From assembly GCA_039090855.1 (NCBI GenBank), contig CM077013.1, positions 141,753,240 to 141,817,239 on the forward strand: a stretch of DNA of 64,000 nucleotides, in the 5' to 3' direction. The notes under the pieces are model-generated. The model did not search any database and was not told where the DNA came from. It saw only the letters and a program-made list of their open reading frames with translations. Positions 23,158 through 35,325 of the stretch are shown here, piece by piece (the stretch's first letter is position 1; each line of letters opens with the position of its first letter). The stretch is from Macrothele yani. Its lineage: Eukaryota > Arthropoda > Arachnida > Araneae > Macrothelidae. A program made the position numbers and the translations under genes.

Positions 23158-25356
23158 AAACAAGTTAGTAAAATCATGCAATGCATTGATTATAATACGC
23201 TTTCCAACATACCAGAAATCATTACTCAAGTTATCACTCAAGTTATGAGAATAATGGCTGTGGAATAAATCTCGGTCCTGTGCTCTGACCTTTGATCCCA
23301 TTTCGATGATATTCAACAGAACCGGTTTAGTATACCTCCGAAATAACATGATAAAGTTTTGTCGCAATCGAAACATTTTTACGTAAGTTATGATGCATAA
23401 GAGCTATGGAATAGATCCCGCTCCTGTGTCCTAACCTTTGACCCCATTTCGCCCATTTTCAATAGAATTCGTCCCCAGGCAAGACCCTACAACATACTAA
23501 CATTTCATCCAAATCGAAGCATATTTACGTAAGTTATGACGCATAATGGCGATGGAAGTGATTCCACTTCTATGTCCTGACCTTTGACCCCATTTCGCCC
23601 ATTTTCAATTAGGTTTGTCGCCAGGTGGTTTTCTACCATATACTAAAATTTCATCGAAATCGAACCTTTTTTACGTTAGTTATGACGCATAATAGCAGTG
23701 GAATTGATCCCGCTCCTATGTACTGATCTTTGACCCCACTTCGTTCACTTTAAATAGGGTACCTTCCCAGGTGATCCCCTACCAGATACTAAAATTTCAT
23801 CGAAATCGAACGATTGTTACGCGAGTTATTGTGCGGACGGACACAATCACACAACGCGTGACGTAATGAGGCAGATGGGAATCGCGACCATCGCTCGCCG
23901 CAAGTGTGACGTCATAAAACTTTAATAGGATCCGCACACAACGCGTGACGTAATGAGACAGATGGCGTGACCGCGCGCCAACATTCTGAAACGCGGCGAG
24001 ATTGTGACGTCACAAGATTTCTAAGCATTGGTAACATTAATGGAATAATGGAACAACGCCATCACTAAAAACATTATAATTCGGGGTGGTTATTTAACCC
24101 ACTGAACGAATTCTCCTAAAGTCGAGATCAAGCTAAATCGATTTCTAGTACCAGAAAACGGCAGGTTAACGACTTTCAACAAAATTCTTAGAGCTGTTTT
24201 CAAAATAAAATGTACATACAAACATAGTAGAATTGCTACTTTAAGGTGGACGTCAAGTAATTTTGCTTCCTATACTTCCAATGGAAAAACTTCTGTACAC
24301 ATTTTTTTCACAATTAATGCGTTCCCAAGGATGAAAATTTGAACATCGATTAAAATATCTTCATTTTATAACTTGCAATACTTAATATTTTCTAAAACAT
24401 AACCATAATTATGCAATTCAACATTTGTTTGTCTACTGACGTCATAAAAATACAAGTCGCTCCATCTTTTTCTGGACAAATAATGCGCTCACAAGGATGG
24501 AAATTTGAACATCGATTAAAATAGCTTCATTTCATAACTTGGAATACTTAATATTTTCTAAACCATAACCGTAATTATGCAATCCAACATTTTTTTGCCC
24601 ACTGACGTCATCAAAGTACATGTCGCGCCATCTTTTCTCTGGTTTCAACAGAACCAAAGGAAAAGTTACTGATTTTTAATATGATTATGGTTATGTTTTA
24701 GAACATATTAAGTTTTCCAAGTTATAATATGAAGTTATTTTAATCGATGTTCAAATTTTCATCCTTGGGAACACATTAATTGTGAAGGAAATGTTTACAA
24801 AACTTTTTCCATTGGAAGTGCAGGAAGCAAAATTAGTTGACGTCCACCTTAATAATATGGGATAAGGGCAATGGAAAGGATCGCAATCCTATGTCCTGAC
24901 CTTTGACCACATTTCGTCCATTTTCAATAGGGTTCGTCCTCAGGTGGTCTCCTACTACATACTGAAATTTCATCGAAATTGAACCATTTTTACGCAAGTT
25001 ATGACGCATAAGGGCAATGGAATGCATCCGGATCTTATATCCTGACCTTTGACCCCACTTCACCCATTTCGAACAGGGTTTGTCCCCAGGTGGTCCCCTA
25101 CCACATAGTAAAATTTCATTGAAATCGAACCATATTTACCCAAGTTATGGCGCATAAGGGCAATGGAATGATTCCGCTCCTACGTCGTGACCTTTGACCC
25201 CATTTGTCCCATTTTCAGTAGGGTTCGTCCCTAGGTGGTCCCCTACCACATACTAAAATTTCATCGAAATCGAACCATTTTTACGCCAGTTATCGTGCGG
25301 ACGGACGGACAAAGCTGGAGCATACACGCTTCTTCAACCTACGGTTGGAAAGCGTA
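23158..25356 (+). repeat. DR1-type dispersed array, copy 2 (longest)
   Basis: Units with TGACCTTTGACCCC-like motifs near 23287, 23434, 23579 and 23730, then 24898, 25044 and 25190 (spacing 145-151 bp). The array starts with AATACGCTTTCCAACATACC. It ends with GGACGGACGGACAAAGCTGG and the hairpin CTTCAACCTACGGTTGGAAAG, then CGTAAA. Between 23830 and 24852 the array is interrupted by GC-rich sequence with a duplicated CACAACGCGTGACGTAATGA, and by a foldback element. Confidence 0.85.
24241..24852. mobile_element. Foldback/MITE element with TTAA ends
   Basis: Starts TTAAGGTGGACGTCAA and ends GACGTCCACCTTAA. The ~180-bp arms are reverse complements (for instance ATGAAAATTTGAACATCGAT at left, inverted at right). 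The left arm is partly duplicated in tandem (near 24300 and 24478). TTAA at both ends fits a TTAA-targeting (piggyBac-type) MITE, but no transposase is present. Confidence 0.7.
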
Positions 25357-25609
25357 AATCAGTTGTCTAAGGTAATGTCTAATAAAATGCGAAGGAATTT
25401 TTTTATTTTTTTTATTTTTTTTTATAAAATCTATGAGATTATTAACTGTATAAGCTTGTGTAGAACATATTTTAACAATTCTAAGAAACTGAAAAAAAAA
25501 AAAAAAAAACGTCCACGTGAAGTTGGGAACTACTTGAGAGCTCACAACTGCGAAGTCTACCTGAGAAAGACAACAGATTGAACTAAGACAGAGGTTTCAA
25601 AAACGAAAG

Positions 25610-25835
25610 GTCGCCCCGATGGCGCATTGGTCTAAGCTATGGCTTCTGATCATTAGTCTGAGATGGGCACGGGTTGGAATCCCAGGCGAAGCACAAATCT
25701 TGTGTTTGTCTTACCGCGTTGACTCTCTCTCACTTCCCTGGAACCAGTGGACCTAAATTAGGGACAGGCGACTGCTTATAGCCCACTGAGTTGTTCACGC
25801 TGGTCGTTAAACCTCAAAAAAAAAAAAAAAAAATT
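25610..25835 (+). repeat. SINE1 copy
   Basis: Plus-strand SINE1 ending in an 18-bp A run. It is flanked by AAACGAAAG (25601-25609) and AAATGAAAG (25836-25844), a 9-bp target duplication with one change. Confidence 0.9.
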
Positions 25836-26114
25836 AAATGAAAGAACAGAATGGAAATATCAGCCATGGTATCTGCAAGAGCATGCGTTTGAAGATCGGC
25901 TGGTTGACAACCCGTGATAAACGTGAAAGCTTTGAGCACAATGCTTTGGCTTTTATGGTTACTGAAGATGTGCAGATAATGCCGTCCACTTAAGGATTAC
26001 ACTAAGTTCTAGGGGAATAATAAAGCCAGCTTTTTGGCAAAAGTCTTAAATCTAACCTGCTGGAACGAATTACTCGGCATTAGCAAAATGAGTTGAAATC
26101 AGCTGGAAATAATA

Positions 26115-27525
26115 CACTGCCTGACAGAAAAAATGCCACACCATGAAGGAATGCTCGAAAATAGGCCAAACTGCACACACAGATAGCCAAGTAGATCCTG
26201 AACAAATGATTTAATTGCTACATACAGACTAGGCTCCAGTGGCCGAATACACAGGATGATCAATAAGGAGTGTGGCTCCCATTTTGGGCGACACAGCGTT
26301 GAATCCGACGTGGCATCGAGACAACAAGAGTCCCAATAGAGTCCTGGGGTATCGTGGAGCATGTGGTGTTGATCCGAGTCCACAGTTCATGTTCATTTTG
26401 AGGGGGGATAGGAAGGTACTCAACCCACGTCGTCCCATAGATGCTCGAGAGGTCGGGGGATCGTGGTGGCCACGGAAGCATCCGCACACCATGTAAAGCA
26501 TTCAGGCTGATCTGAGCGGTATGCGGCAGGGCGTTATCCAGTTGAGAAACGGCGTTTGGAATGCCCTGAAAATACGGCAGTGCCACGGACCGCGGCATCT
26601 CGTCAACATAGCGGCGTGCCGTCAATGTACCCGTGATGCGTATCAGCGGCTGTTGGCGCTGATAGCACCCCACACCATGATTTCACGTTGCCGGGCCGTG
26701 TGGCGCTCCACAATAGCGGAGGAATCCGCCTGTTGGCCACGTCGTGTCGCGTCGCCTCCAGACTCTCACACGGCGATCATCCGCGGTAAGACAGAACCGC
26801 GATTCGTCGCTGAACACCACACTGTTCCATTCGGTACCCCACGCGGCTCTGGAGCGACACTACGCCAAACGGTGGCGTCGATCGCTCTCTGTTAAGGGTA
26901 GCCTTCGCAAAGGACCGCTGGACAGCAAACCAGACGCACACAATCGGTGCGACACTGTCCGCGCCGATGGCGGAGCATCCAAGCCTCCCTGTACACTCCT
27001 CGAAGCGTCGCCCGTTGGGGCCTGTGGGTTCGGCTACGGCATGACGTCAGACGCGACGATCGGGGCGCTCGGACGCCCGTCTCCGTGCTCCGGTCCCCCC
27101 TACGTCGTTGCACAGATCCTTCCTGGGACTACTGTCTCCAAATACGACCGACGGTTGTGGCACCATGTTGCATTTCTTCCGCAACACGACGCAAGGAATA
27201 TCCGCTGATACCAAAGCCTACGATTACACCTCTCGTGAACTCATCCACTTGACGAAATCGCGTACGACGGCGTCTTAACGGCATCGGCACCCCTTGTTTG
27301 TTCTCCAGACATAGTTACAACAGAACCACTCGCTTCTCACGGCCGTGAGGACGTCCTGACTGATGGCCTCATGGGCTGGTTGTCCTTTTATATCCCGCGC
27401 GCCGTTCGTGCGATTGGCATTCAAATGTGATCATTTGCATAGCTTGTTCGTGTGCACCCACCCTGCAATTTGCATGGCGCTGCGTTTAAGTTTTCGTGGT
27501 GTGCCATTTTCTCGGTCAGGTAGTG
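26115..27525 (-). mobile_element. Bari-like Tc1/mariner element
   Basis: 1411 bp between TA dinucleotides, with ends CACTGCCTGACAGAAAAAAT and, inverted, CACTACCTGACCGAGAAAAT. Minus-strand coding begins near 27250 (FTRGVIVGFGISGYSLRRVA, helix-turn-helix). Its C-terminal part (26260-26673) carries ITGTLTARRYVDEM, QLDNALPHTAQ (second catalytic Asp), SPDLSSIYGTTW where the Glu motif is lost, and SMPRRIQRCVAQNGSHT. The C-terminal signature matches the element at 45959-46949. Several frameshifts. Confidence 0.85.
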
Positions 27526-28212
27526 TATATGTTCGCAGTCTAAGAAGGGAACCGAACGCGTGTGACGTATATTCTAATTTAACTTTCAGTTTTAGTGCCT
27601 TTTCCTATGTAAATTTGAGTTAGTTCTCTTTTTTGCACTTTCCAAACTTAACGTGATATCTTCTCTCTCACATGAATGAGGTTGGCAAGACTTTTGAGGT
27701 CAGAGAGTGACGTATGGATGTGATAAGAACGATAGATAAAAAACGATACAGCAGTTGCTTAGAGTAAGTGTGTGTGGAGATGTTCGATCGTTCTTAAGCT
27801 AGATTATACGATAGATAATTTAGGTATTATATGTGAAGCGTAAAACTAGCAGTGCTATATTGTGGATTTTCATCAATCGTTGCTGGACCAATAAAAGGTT
27901 ATCGTAAGTTTGGCTTCTGTATAAGTTTCGTCTGGCCGTAATTTGAGCTATCTCGTGCAACTACTGCATCGTATTCTCATTTAGTTCAACATTTCCTTAG
28001 TCATTGTTTTAGACATAGCGTAACACCAATCACGCACACTAAAAAATGTTACGTCATACGCGACTGAACCTGCGCATCAGAAAACTTTGCTTTCCCCTTA
28101 GTTTTGCTGTTCAAAGTGGTCGTTCAGGAGCATGTTTGACACTAATCCTCTCTGACTGATCATCTGTTAAAAGGGCTATAGCAATTGCGACGAATCTAAG
28201 AGGAGAGAAAAG
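27526..28212. other. Unassigned sequence
   Basis: No repeat or coding motif recognised. An 86-codon open frame crosses the right end of the preceding transposon and is probably spurious. Confidence 0.35.
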
Positions 28213-28690
28213 ATTCTTTTTTACGCTTTACGACCGTAGGTTGAAGAAGCGTATGTGCTCCAGTTTTGTCCGTCAGTTTGTCTGTCCGCACGATAACTCG
28301 CGTAAAAATCGTTCAATTTCTACGAAATTTTAGTATGTGGTAGGGGACCACCCGGGGCCAAACACTATTGAAAATGGGCGAAATGGGGTAAAAAGGTCAC
28401 GACATAGGAGCGGGATCCATTCCATAGCCCTTATATGTCATAACTTACGTAAAAATGCTTCGATTGCGGCAAAACTTTAGTATGTTGTTCCGGAGGTATA
28501 CTGAACCAATGCTGTTGAATATAATCGAAATGGGGTCAAATCAAAGGTCAGGACACAGGAGCCAAATTTATTCCACAGCCATTATCCTCATAACTTGAGT
28601 AAGAACTTGAGTAATGATTTCTGGCATGCTGGAAAGCGTATCATAATCAATGCACTGCATGATTTTACTAACGTGTTTGTTACTTGTTTT
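28213..28690 (-). repeat. DR1-type dispersed array, copy 3
   Basis: Minus-strand copy starting with the hairpin end (TTTACGCTTTACGACCGTAG, GGTTGAAGAAGCG). A TTTGTCCGTCAGTTTGTCTG tract follows, then about two units whose motifs read GGGGTAAAAAGGTCA and GGGGTCAAATCAAAGGTCA, both altered. It ends GGAAAGCGTATCATAATCAA. Confidence 0.8.
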
Positions 28691-29130
28691 TACCCAGTGT
28701 CATGATATCCGTCTCAGGAGTATTAGCCTTTCCTGATTATGCCTTGGATCATGAAGCAGAGAATAAAGAATTAGAAGAACGCGCTTATCAGCAGTGACAA
28801 GTTTATGGTCTGGACAGCTCAGATGAGGGGAAGAAAAGAATTGTTTTGCAGTAATTTTGTTAAAACCCGGACCGCTTAAAGGATTAAATTAATTTCAAGG
28901 ACTCGTATTTTTAAATCAAACTCTGAATTCGGTGGTATTCGAATAATAAATTTCCTTTTGCGTCACGCCTAGAGACAAAATTTCGCATTACAAAACCTGG
29001 TAAATGCATCGAAACACAGGTCGTGGTTGCGGCTATCGGATGACAAAATAATTTTAAAATCACAGTTTTTAAAAACACATACATACTTTGCCTGATTATT
29101 AATATCCTTACACTCCTCTAAAGATCGTGA
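28691..29130. other. Unassigned sequence
   Basis: No feature recognised. Confidence 0.35.
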
Positions 29131-29303
29131 GCCGCCCCCAGTGGCGCAGTGGTCTAAGCGCTAGCTTTTGACCATTCGTCCGAGATGGGTTCGGGTTCGA
29201 ATCCTGGTGAGGCATAGATTTTGTGTTTTCCTTACTAACCTGAATCTCTCCCTTTCCTAGAACAAGTAGCCGTAAATTAGGGGCGGACGACTGCTTGTAG
29301 ACC
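29131..29303 (+). repeat. SINE1 copy, 3'-truncated
   Basis: SINE1 head and most of the body, cut off after GACTGCTTGTAGACC where an RTE fragment begins. The tail is missing. Confidence 0.8.
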
Positions 29304-29317
29304 TTTTAATGTACGCA

Positions 29318-30335
29318 TCTCCTGCGCTATTGAAGATGCATACATTCATATTATTAATAACGTCTATGAAAATGCAAGTGCAAAGATTCTGCCATTCCAG
29401 AATACAGCACCCATAAAAATTGGCAAGGCAGTGAGACAAGGCGACACTATATCTACCAAACTCTTTAATGACATATTGGAAAATGCCTTTCAATCACTAA
29501 ACTGGGAAAACAAAGGGATAAAGGATTAATGGATATGATCTAACTCACCTTCGTTTTGCTGATGACGTAGTCATTTTTCGTAACTACCCCATCAGAGCTG
29601 CAGAGTATGATCCAGGAATTTACTGATAAGAGTAAAGAAGTGGGATTAAAAATGAACTTTCAGAAGGCAAAAGTAATGTAATACAATGCTTTTACAAAAA
29701 ATGAAGATTTATCGATTGATGGGGAAAAAGCTTGAGATAACAGATACCTACATGTACTTTGGATAACAGGGTCACATTGATGAAGAAATTAATTGGCTCA
29801 TAAAACTTGGTTTGAGAGTTTTTGGGATAAACGGTTCAATTTTTAAGAGCAACATTCCATTATGTTTTGAAAGAAAATATGTTAAACAATGCATCCTTTC
29901 AGTGCTTACATATGGAGCGCAGACATGGACTTTGATTAAAACAGACATACAAAGACTGCAGACAACTGGATTAGAAGCATGGAGAGATGCATACTTGGTG
30001 TAACCAGAAAAGATAAGAAGAGGAACTCGTGGATCAGAAAAATTACAAGAGTGGAAGACATAGTTATCAAAGTAAAATCCGTGAAATGGCAATGGGCTGG
30101 ACATATTACCAGAAGGACAGACCACCGATGGATAGCCAAAATTTTTAACTGGATTCCAAGGAACAGGAAAAGACCCAAAAGAAGACCACATGGGAAATGG
30201 GTGGATGGAATTCGAAAGTATGCGGGAGTAACATGGAGGAGACTGGCTACAAGAGAAACCGTTGTGGAAGAAACTTGGGGGACCTTCGTCCAGCAGCGGA
30301 TTGATAATGGTTGACGATGATGATGATATAAATTT
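29318..30335 (+). mobile_element. RTE fragment, 5'-truncated
   Basis: Covers the RT from IEDAYIHIINNVYENASAKI through the region of the FADD box to the end of the ORF (RKRPKRRPHGKWVDGIRKYA at about 30150) and the GGTTGACGATGATGATGATA tail. Frameshifts are present but the C-terminal third is well kept. Closely related to the near-complete copy at 36.5 kb. Confidence 0.88.
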
Positions 30336-30918
30336 TAAATAGAGTATAAAAATTTTCTTATGCCCGTATATCGCAAATGCAAATTCCAAGAGATCTGCAC
30401 ATACAAGTGATTAAAAATGAAAAAAATGTTGTACCTTTGCTTTAATTCTGTAATGCACCACGGATTTCACCAAGGAATGGCATAAAATATTGCGGATGCT
30501 CGTAAGATAACGCTGTGCTGTAGAAAATATCCCCCTCCCCCCAAAACAACATTAAGAGCGGTAAAAATGTCCTCACCTTACTGCAATCGTGTATCTGATT
30601 ATTAAGGAATCATTACAGTGTGTGTTACCAGAAAACGTAAGGTGTAAACCATTTCCCTGCCATTAGGTTTCAGCCCCTTTATATTACTTAGATTAGCACA
30701 TAGTAGTAAGAAAATAAAAACTAACCGTTTGGATGCCAACCTGAGGTGCCACGATGTTTTTTTTTTTTTTTGTTACAGAGTGCAAACCACCCACTGCCAG
30801 AAAAAATAAAACAATCTTATTATGGGAACAACTTCTAATAATTTGCTCTTTTCAAAAATTAGGTAGCAAATATTTTATTGTATTGTAAACACTAACGTCA
30901 CATTAGCTACACAGAGCC
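30336..30918. other. Unassigned sequence
   Basis: AT-rich, with a T run at 30757-30770. No motif recognised. Confidence 0.35.
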
Positions 30919-31336
30919 TTAAGAGTCCTCCATACCCCGTATTGTTTCAGTTCCGCCAGATGCGAAATTGAAACAAATATAGCATCATGCAGATGGAAAA
31001 ATCAATATATCATATCACTAGTATGTGTTCCCAAATTTTCATATTTCGAAAGAAAATATCAAACTATTTTTCTGCTTTTTAACCTAGCAGATATCAAAAT
31101 TAGACTTTTAAAAAATAATTGTCAATCTCTCCATTATTTTACACTTTTGGGATAATAATTAAAATATTACTCCGCAAAGTGACACTAATATAGAAACGTA
31201 GAATGATGGTTCAAGGTTTATTCTACATGTGAAAAAAAACCCGGATTTCTAAATTGTTTTTTTTTTTATATATGTAATTTTCGTTCTGCAAATGCGTGTT
31301 TTGAGCTATTTTTCACGAGGTATGGAGGACCCTTAA
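30919..31336. mobile_element. MITE with TTAA ends
   Basis: Starts TTAAGAGTCCTCCATACC and ends GGTATGGAGGACCCTTAA, so the ~18-bp inverted ends each include TTAA. The interior is very AT-rich with no open frame. TTAA duplication suggests piggyBac-type mobilisation; this is inferred from the ends only. Confidence 0.55.
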
Positions 31337-31751
31337 TCGTATATATGGAGAGTCGACATCCAGAAAACTGAAATAAAGCTGAATGCCAGCTTCCAAAATA
31401 TGATGTATTACAGTGCAAACATATCTTCTCTGTGGAATTAGGTTTTTATTGCGAAAGTAGTCCGAATTATCAGTGCTTGAAAAATTTCCCCTTCAGCAAA
31501 GACTGTTTAATGTTTTATTGAAAGATGATAGAAATTTCAGATTGAAGTCCAAGGGGAGGATATTTTTATTTTTAAAATATTTTCCCTCATTTTCTTAATT
31601 TTTTTAAATTAAAATGTAAGAGGAGATTGCCCAAAAACCAACGGGTGGGGGGATTTTCGGGAGGTTAAGCACCCCGAGATGCCTTGATACCTACCTGCAT
31701 ATTTTTCAAGCAAGCAAGTTGCTCTGTTTAATCAATTTCTGTACCGTAATT
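31337..31751. other. Unassigned sequence
   Basis: AT-rich with no feature recognised. Confidence 0.35.
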
Positions 31752-32342
31752 TACGCTTTCCAACCGTAGGTTGAAGCGTATATGCTCCAGCTTTGTCCGT
31801 CTGCCTGTCTGTCTGTCCGTCCGTCCGTCCGCACGATAACTAGGGAAAAAATGGTTCGATTTCGATGAAATTTTAGAATGTGGTACGGGAACCCCTGGTG
31901 ATGAACCCTACTGAAAATGGAAGGAATGGGGTGAAAGGTCAGGACATAGGAGTGGGATCCATTCCATTGCTCTTATTCGTCATAACTTGCGTAAAAATGG
32001 TTCGATTTCGATGAAATTTTAGTTTGTGGTAGGGGACCACCTTGGGATGAACCCTATTGAAAATTGGTGAAATGGGGTCAAAGGTCAGGACATAGGTTCG
32101 GGATCCATTCCATTGCCCTTATGTGTTATAGCTTACGTAAAAATGCTTCAATTGAGACAAAACTTTTCATGTTCCGGAAGTATACTTTACCGGTTCTGTT
32201 GAGTATCATCGAAATGGGGTCAAAGGTCAGGACACAGGTGCGAGATTTATTCCACAGCCATTATCCTCAAAACTTGAGTAATGATTTCTGGTATGTTGTA
32301 AAGCGTATCATAATCAATGCAGTGCATGATTTTACGAAATTG
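31752..32342 (-). repeat. DR1-type dispersed array, copy 4
   Basis: Starts with the hairpin end (TACGCTTTCCAACCGTAGG, TTGAAGCGTA) and CTGTCTGTCTGTCCGTCCGT. It then has three units with motifs near 31929 (GGGGTGAAAGGTCA), 32070 and 32217 (both GGGGTCAAAGGTCA). It ends AAAGCGTATCATAATCAATG and is followed by a T run at 32343-32370. Confidence 0.85.
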
Positions 32343-32384
32343 TTTTTTTTTTTTTTTTTTGTTTTTTTTTAATATTTCAGTTTT

Positions 32385-32735
32385 AGGCTGCGGAGACGCA
32401 TATCCAAGAGTGTACGATGAACTGCGCGTTCGGACACATTGGACCCTTCACCACAAATTGAAATTTTGGATAATATCAGCCACAGTAGCCATCCTGTTAC
32501 TGCGGACAAAACAAGAGAGTCTGCGCTGACTTCTGGCAGAAAGTGAGTAGTGGCCTGCCCCGTCTTCTCAACGAGTCACCTATTTCGGACCATCTTTGAT
32601 AGGTACTAACTACTGCATAGCGTGAGCAGTCTGCCAGCGTCGCTGTTCCGGAGATGTTCTTATTAAGGCGTCTTGCCCTAACTACCTGGCCTTGGCCTTT
32701 GTCGAAATCAGATAAATCCTTTGCTTTTCCCATGC
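32385..32735 (-). pseudogene. Tc1-like transposase, N-terminal fragment (family D)
   Basis: Minus-strand start MGKAKDLSDFDKGQ at about 32734. A helix-turn-helix domain follows (SGTATLADCSRYAVVSTYQR) and then a GRP linker, as in many animal Tc1 transposases. The frame breaks after ~80 residues. No catalytic part follows, so only the DNA-binding region remains. Confidence 0.8.
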
Positions 32736-32761
32736 TAAGACGAAGCGAAGTACTGACAGAG

Positions 32762-33066
32762 GTCAGATCATACGTAGAGGATTTTAGGAAGGGAGTGTTG
32801 ACCTCAGGTCTTAAACAACCCTTAGAAATAGGAAGATTGGAGATTTGGGCTAGAGTCCTCGATAGGAAAGTCACACGGAAGCAAGGTAGAAAGGCTCCCT
32901 TATTTATTACCGGGGCAGGGCCAGTACCCGAGGCACGACGGCTTAACGTGCTAATCCGACGCACGGAGGATATTCAGTGGTTCGAACATTCGTACCTGCC
33001 TGGGATCGAACACGAGGTCTTCTCCGTGGCAGTCACGAACGTTGACCACTAGGCCACCCGCTGCCC
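32762..33066 (-). repeat. SINE3 (tRNA-derived) copy
   Basis: Minus-strand element flanked by the perfect 10-bp duplication ACTGACAGAG (32752-32761, 33067-33076). The family has a tRNA-like head (GGCTTAGTGGTCAGCGT and GGGTTCGATCCCGG in the best copy). Its body has TAATAAATAAGGGCG and GACCTGGGGTCAGACACTCC, with a GATC/TCTGA-rich tail instead of poly(A). Confidence 0.85.
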
Positions 33067-33099
33067 ACTGACAGAGAGCTGCGACCCAGGTATATATAT

Positions 33100-33420
33100 C
33101 GCTCGCGACCTTGGCGCAGCTGCTGGTGACCTAGCGGTCAGCGTTCGTGACTGCCATGGATATAACCTAAGGTTCGTTCCTGGGCAGGTACGAACGTTCG
33201 AACCACTAAATACCCGCCGTGCGTCGGATGGGCGCGTTAAGCCGTCGGACCCCGGTAATAAATAAGAGCGTCTCCCTCCCCCTTTTTACCTCGTTTCCGT
33301 ATCAGTTTCCTATCGGGCACTCTTAGCCCAAATCTCCTAGCTTCCTGTTTCTAAGGGTTGTTTAAGACCTGGGGTCAGACACTCCCTTCCTAAAATCCTT
33401 ACATCTGCTCTGCTCTGATC
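33100..33420 (+). repeat. SINE3 copy in opposite orientation
   Basis: Plus-strand SINE3 immediately downstream of the minus-strand copy, giving a head-to-head inverted pair. The head is altered in the B-box region (GGTTCGTTCCTGGG). The tail CTGCTCTGCTCTGATCTGA shows the TCTGA-type 3' end. Confidence 0.8.
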
Positions 33421-33482
33421 TGAGCTGGCAGAGGACGCTGATTGGCTGCACCTGCGCAACGTAGAGGCAATTTTAATGTTTG

Positions 33483-33528
<46 letters not shown>

Positions 33529-34127
33529 TATCTATAATTTGCCCTTCATTTTAAATTGCTGTGTTCTTATGTAAATTCTATTTCTTCCCGTTAAAGGTTT
33601 TTCGAGTGAACGACACATAGCTTCCCAAAAACGAGCTTTTCCCGTTTGGCATCACTGACAGTAGGTAAATGGTCGTTAAAACGACACCATTAAATACAGC
33701 GACAATGCATTGGTGTTAACTAGTTAAAGAAACGGGAGTGCATTCTTAATAGAGGCATAATGGGGGCTGAGACTTGTTACAAATTCATGTTGCGATAACG
33801 CATATTCGTCATGCACATGTTACACGGAGTGACCATGAATAATGTATGAACAATGTTTTCTAACTGCCATATGAATTGAAGCCAGTAAGCTCACATTTAA
33901 AGAGTTCTAAACAACAAGTCAGAAGTCAATAAGACAGCGGTTTCACTAATTCATTACTATGTCAGCTATTGATTTTTACATTTACAAGTGCTACAGCTGT
34001 GCTCACAAATTTCAGCACGAACTATCGCAAAGACAAAGTTCATAGCTAAGCAACTAAGTATTTAAGCAAACCTAACAGATACAGCTTTAAATCTAATTAA
34101 AACTTTATGCTCCGATATATCTTTATA
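33421..34127. other. Unassigned sequence with a (GT)n run
   Basis: A GT microsatellite of ~43 bp lies at 33486-33528. The remaining sequence shows nothing I recognise. Confidence 0.6.
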
Positions 34128-35294
34128 CACGATCGAGTCACATTATTGTGACCACCAGCTAATAACCACAGTAACCGCCGTGTGCAGCGCGGACAGCAGC
34201 TAGACGGACTGGGAGTGACTCAATGAAGTGCTGCAAAGGTGTTCACAGGTATGTGGAGCCATGCTGAATGCTGTGCATCTGACAGCTGCTGGAGGGTGCG
34301 TGGTGGAGGATCCATAGAGCAAACAACACGATCGAGGTGGTCCCACAGACGCTCAATTGGGTTTATGTCTGGGGTATAAGGGGGCCAAGGAAGTACTTTG
34401 AAGTCTTCATCGTGCTCTTCCAACCACTCTCGGACATTTCTAGCTGTCTGACATATCGCACTGTCGTGCTGGAAGATCCCATCAGCATGTATGGATGTAC
34501 GTGGTATGCAAGGACTGATTCATAACGAATTCGGCTCATAGTACCTTCCACAGGTATGAGTAGACCCAGATGATGCCACGAAAACATTCCCAAGACCATA
34601 ACGCTGCTCCCACCAGCTTGTGTTCTTCTAGAAATGGTTGAAGAATGTTTGTTCTCAGATGTTACTCGCCTTATACGCCAACGTTCATCCGTTCGATGAA
34701 GCAGAAAACGTGACTCGTCGGAGAAGGCAATCCTTTGCCAATCAGTGGAAGTCCAATTCTGATAATCAGTGCAAGTCCTTTTTCTGCCGATGCACCTTCG
34801 TTAGCATAGGTGCAGTGAGCAACCGTCTGCATCGGAGCCCCATGTCACGCAGCAGGGCTCTCTGAACTGTCGTTTTAGACACACTTCCGGTAACCCTCTG
34901 GTTCATTCGGCAGGTGAGTTGCTCCACTGTAGCGTGTCGATCGGCTCTCACGCATCTTCGGAGCCGCCTTTCACCTCTCACGTCGCTTATTCGCGGTGGT
35001 GCCATTTCTCCAATCACGATACACTTTAACCACAGAAGCACGCGAACAGTTCACAAACTGCGATGTTTCAGAAGTATTGCCACCCTTGTCCCGAAAGCCG
35101 ATGAACTTCCCTTTTTGCAAATCTGACAAATCGCTCCTTTTATCCACGACAGCAACGAGGGATATGTTTTCATATTGCCTACAGCACACCTTATGTACAC
35201 TCCAAGCCAGCTCACAACACGTGACTTCTTTCATTGGCTACACGCTGTTGACGTCAAAAGTAGGAGGAGGTCATATTAATGTGATTCGACTGTG
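34128..35294 (-). mobile_element. Tc1-like transposon, family A, full length
   Basis: 1167 bp between TA dinucleotides. Left end CACGATCGAGTCACATTATT; right end, inverted, CACAGTCGAATCACATTAAT. On the minus strand it encodes RSDLSDLQKGKFIGFRDKGG (helix-turn-helix, ~35120), SKTTVQRALLRDMGLRCRR (second DNA-binding half), then MVLGMFSWHHLGLLIPV. It ends with TPDINPIERLWDHLD (catalytic Glu, ~34370). The reading is spread over several frames and the catalytic Asp blocks are damaged. The copy at 245-871 is a partial relative. Confidence 0.88.
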
Positions 35295-35325
35295 TATTTC
35301 TAAAAATATCTAAATTTATGCATAT

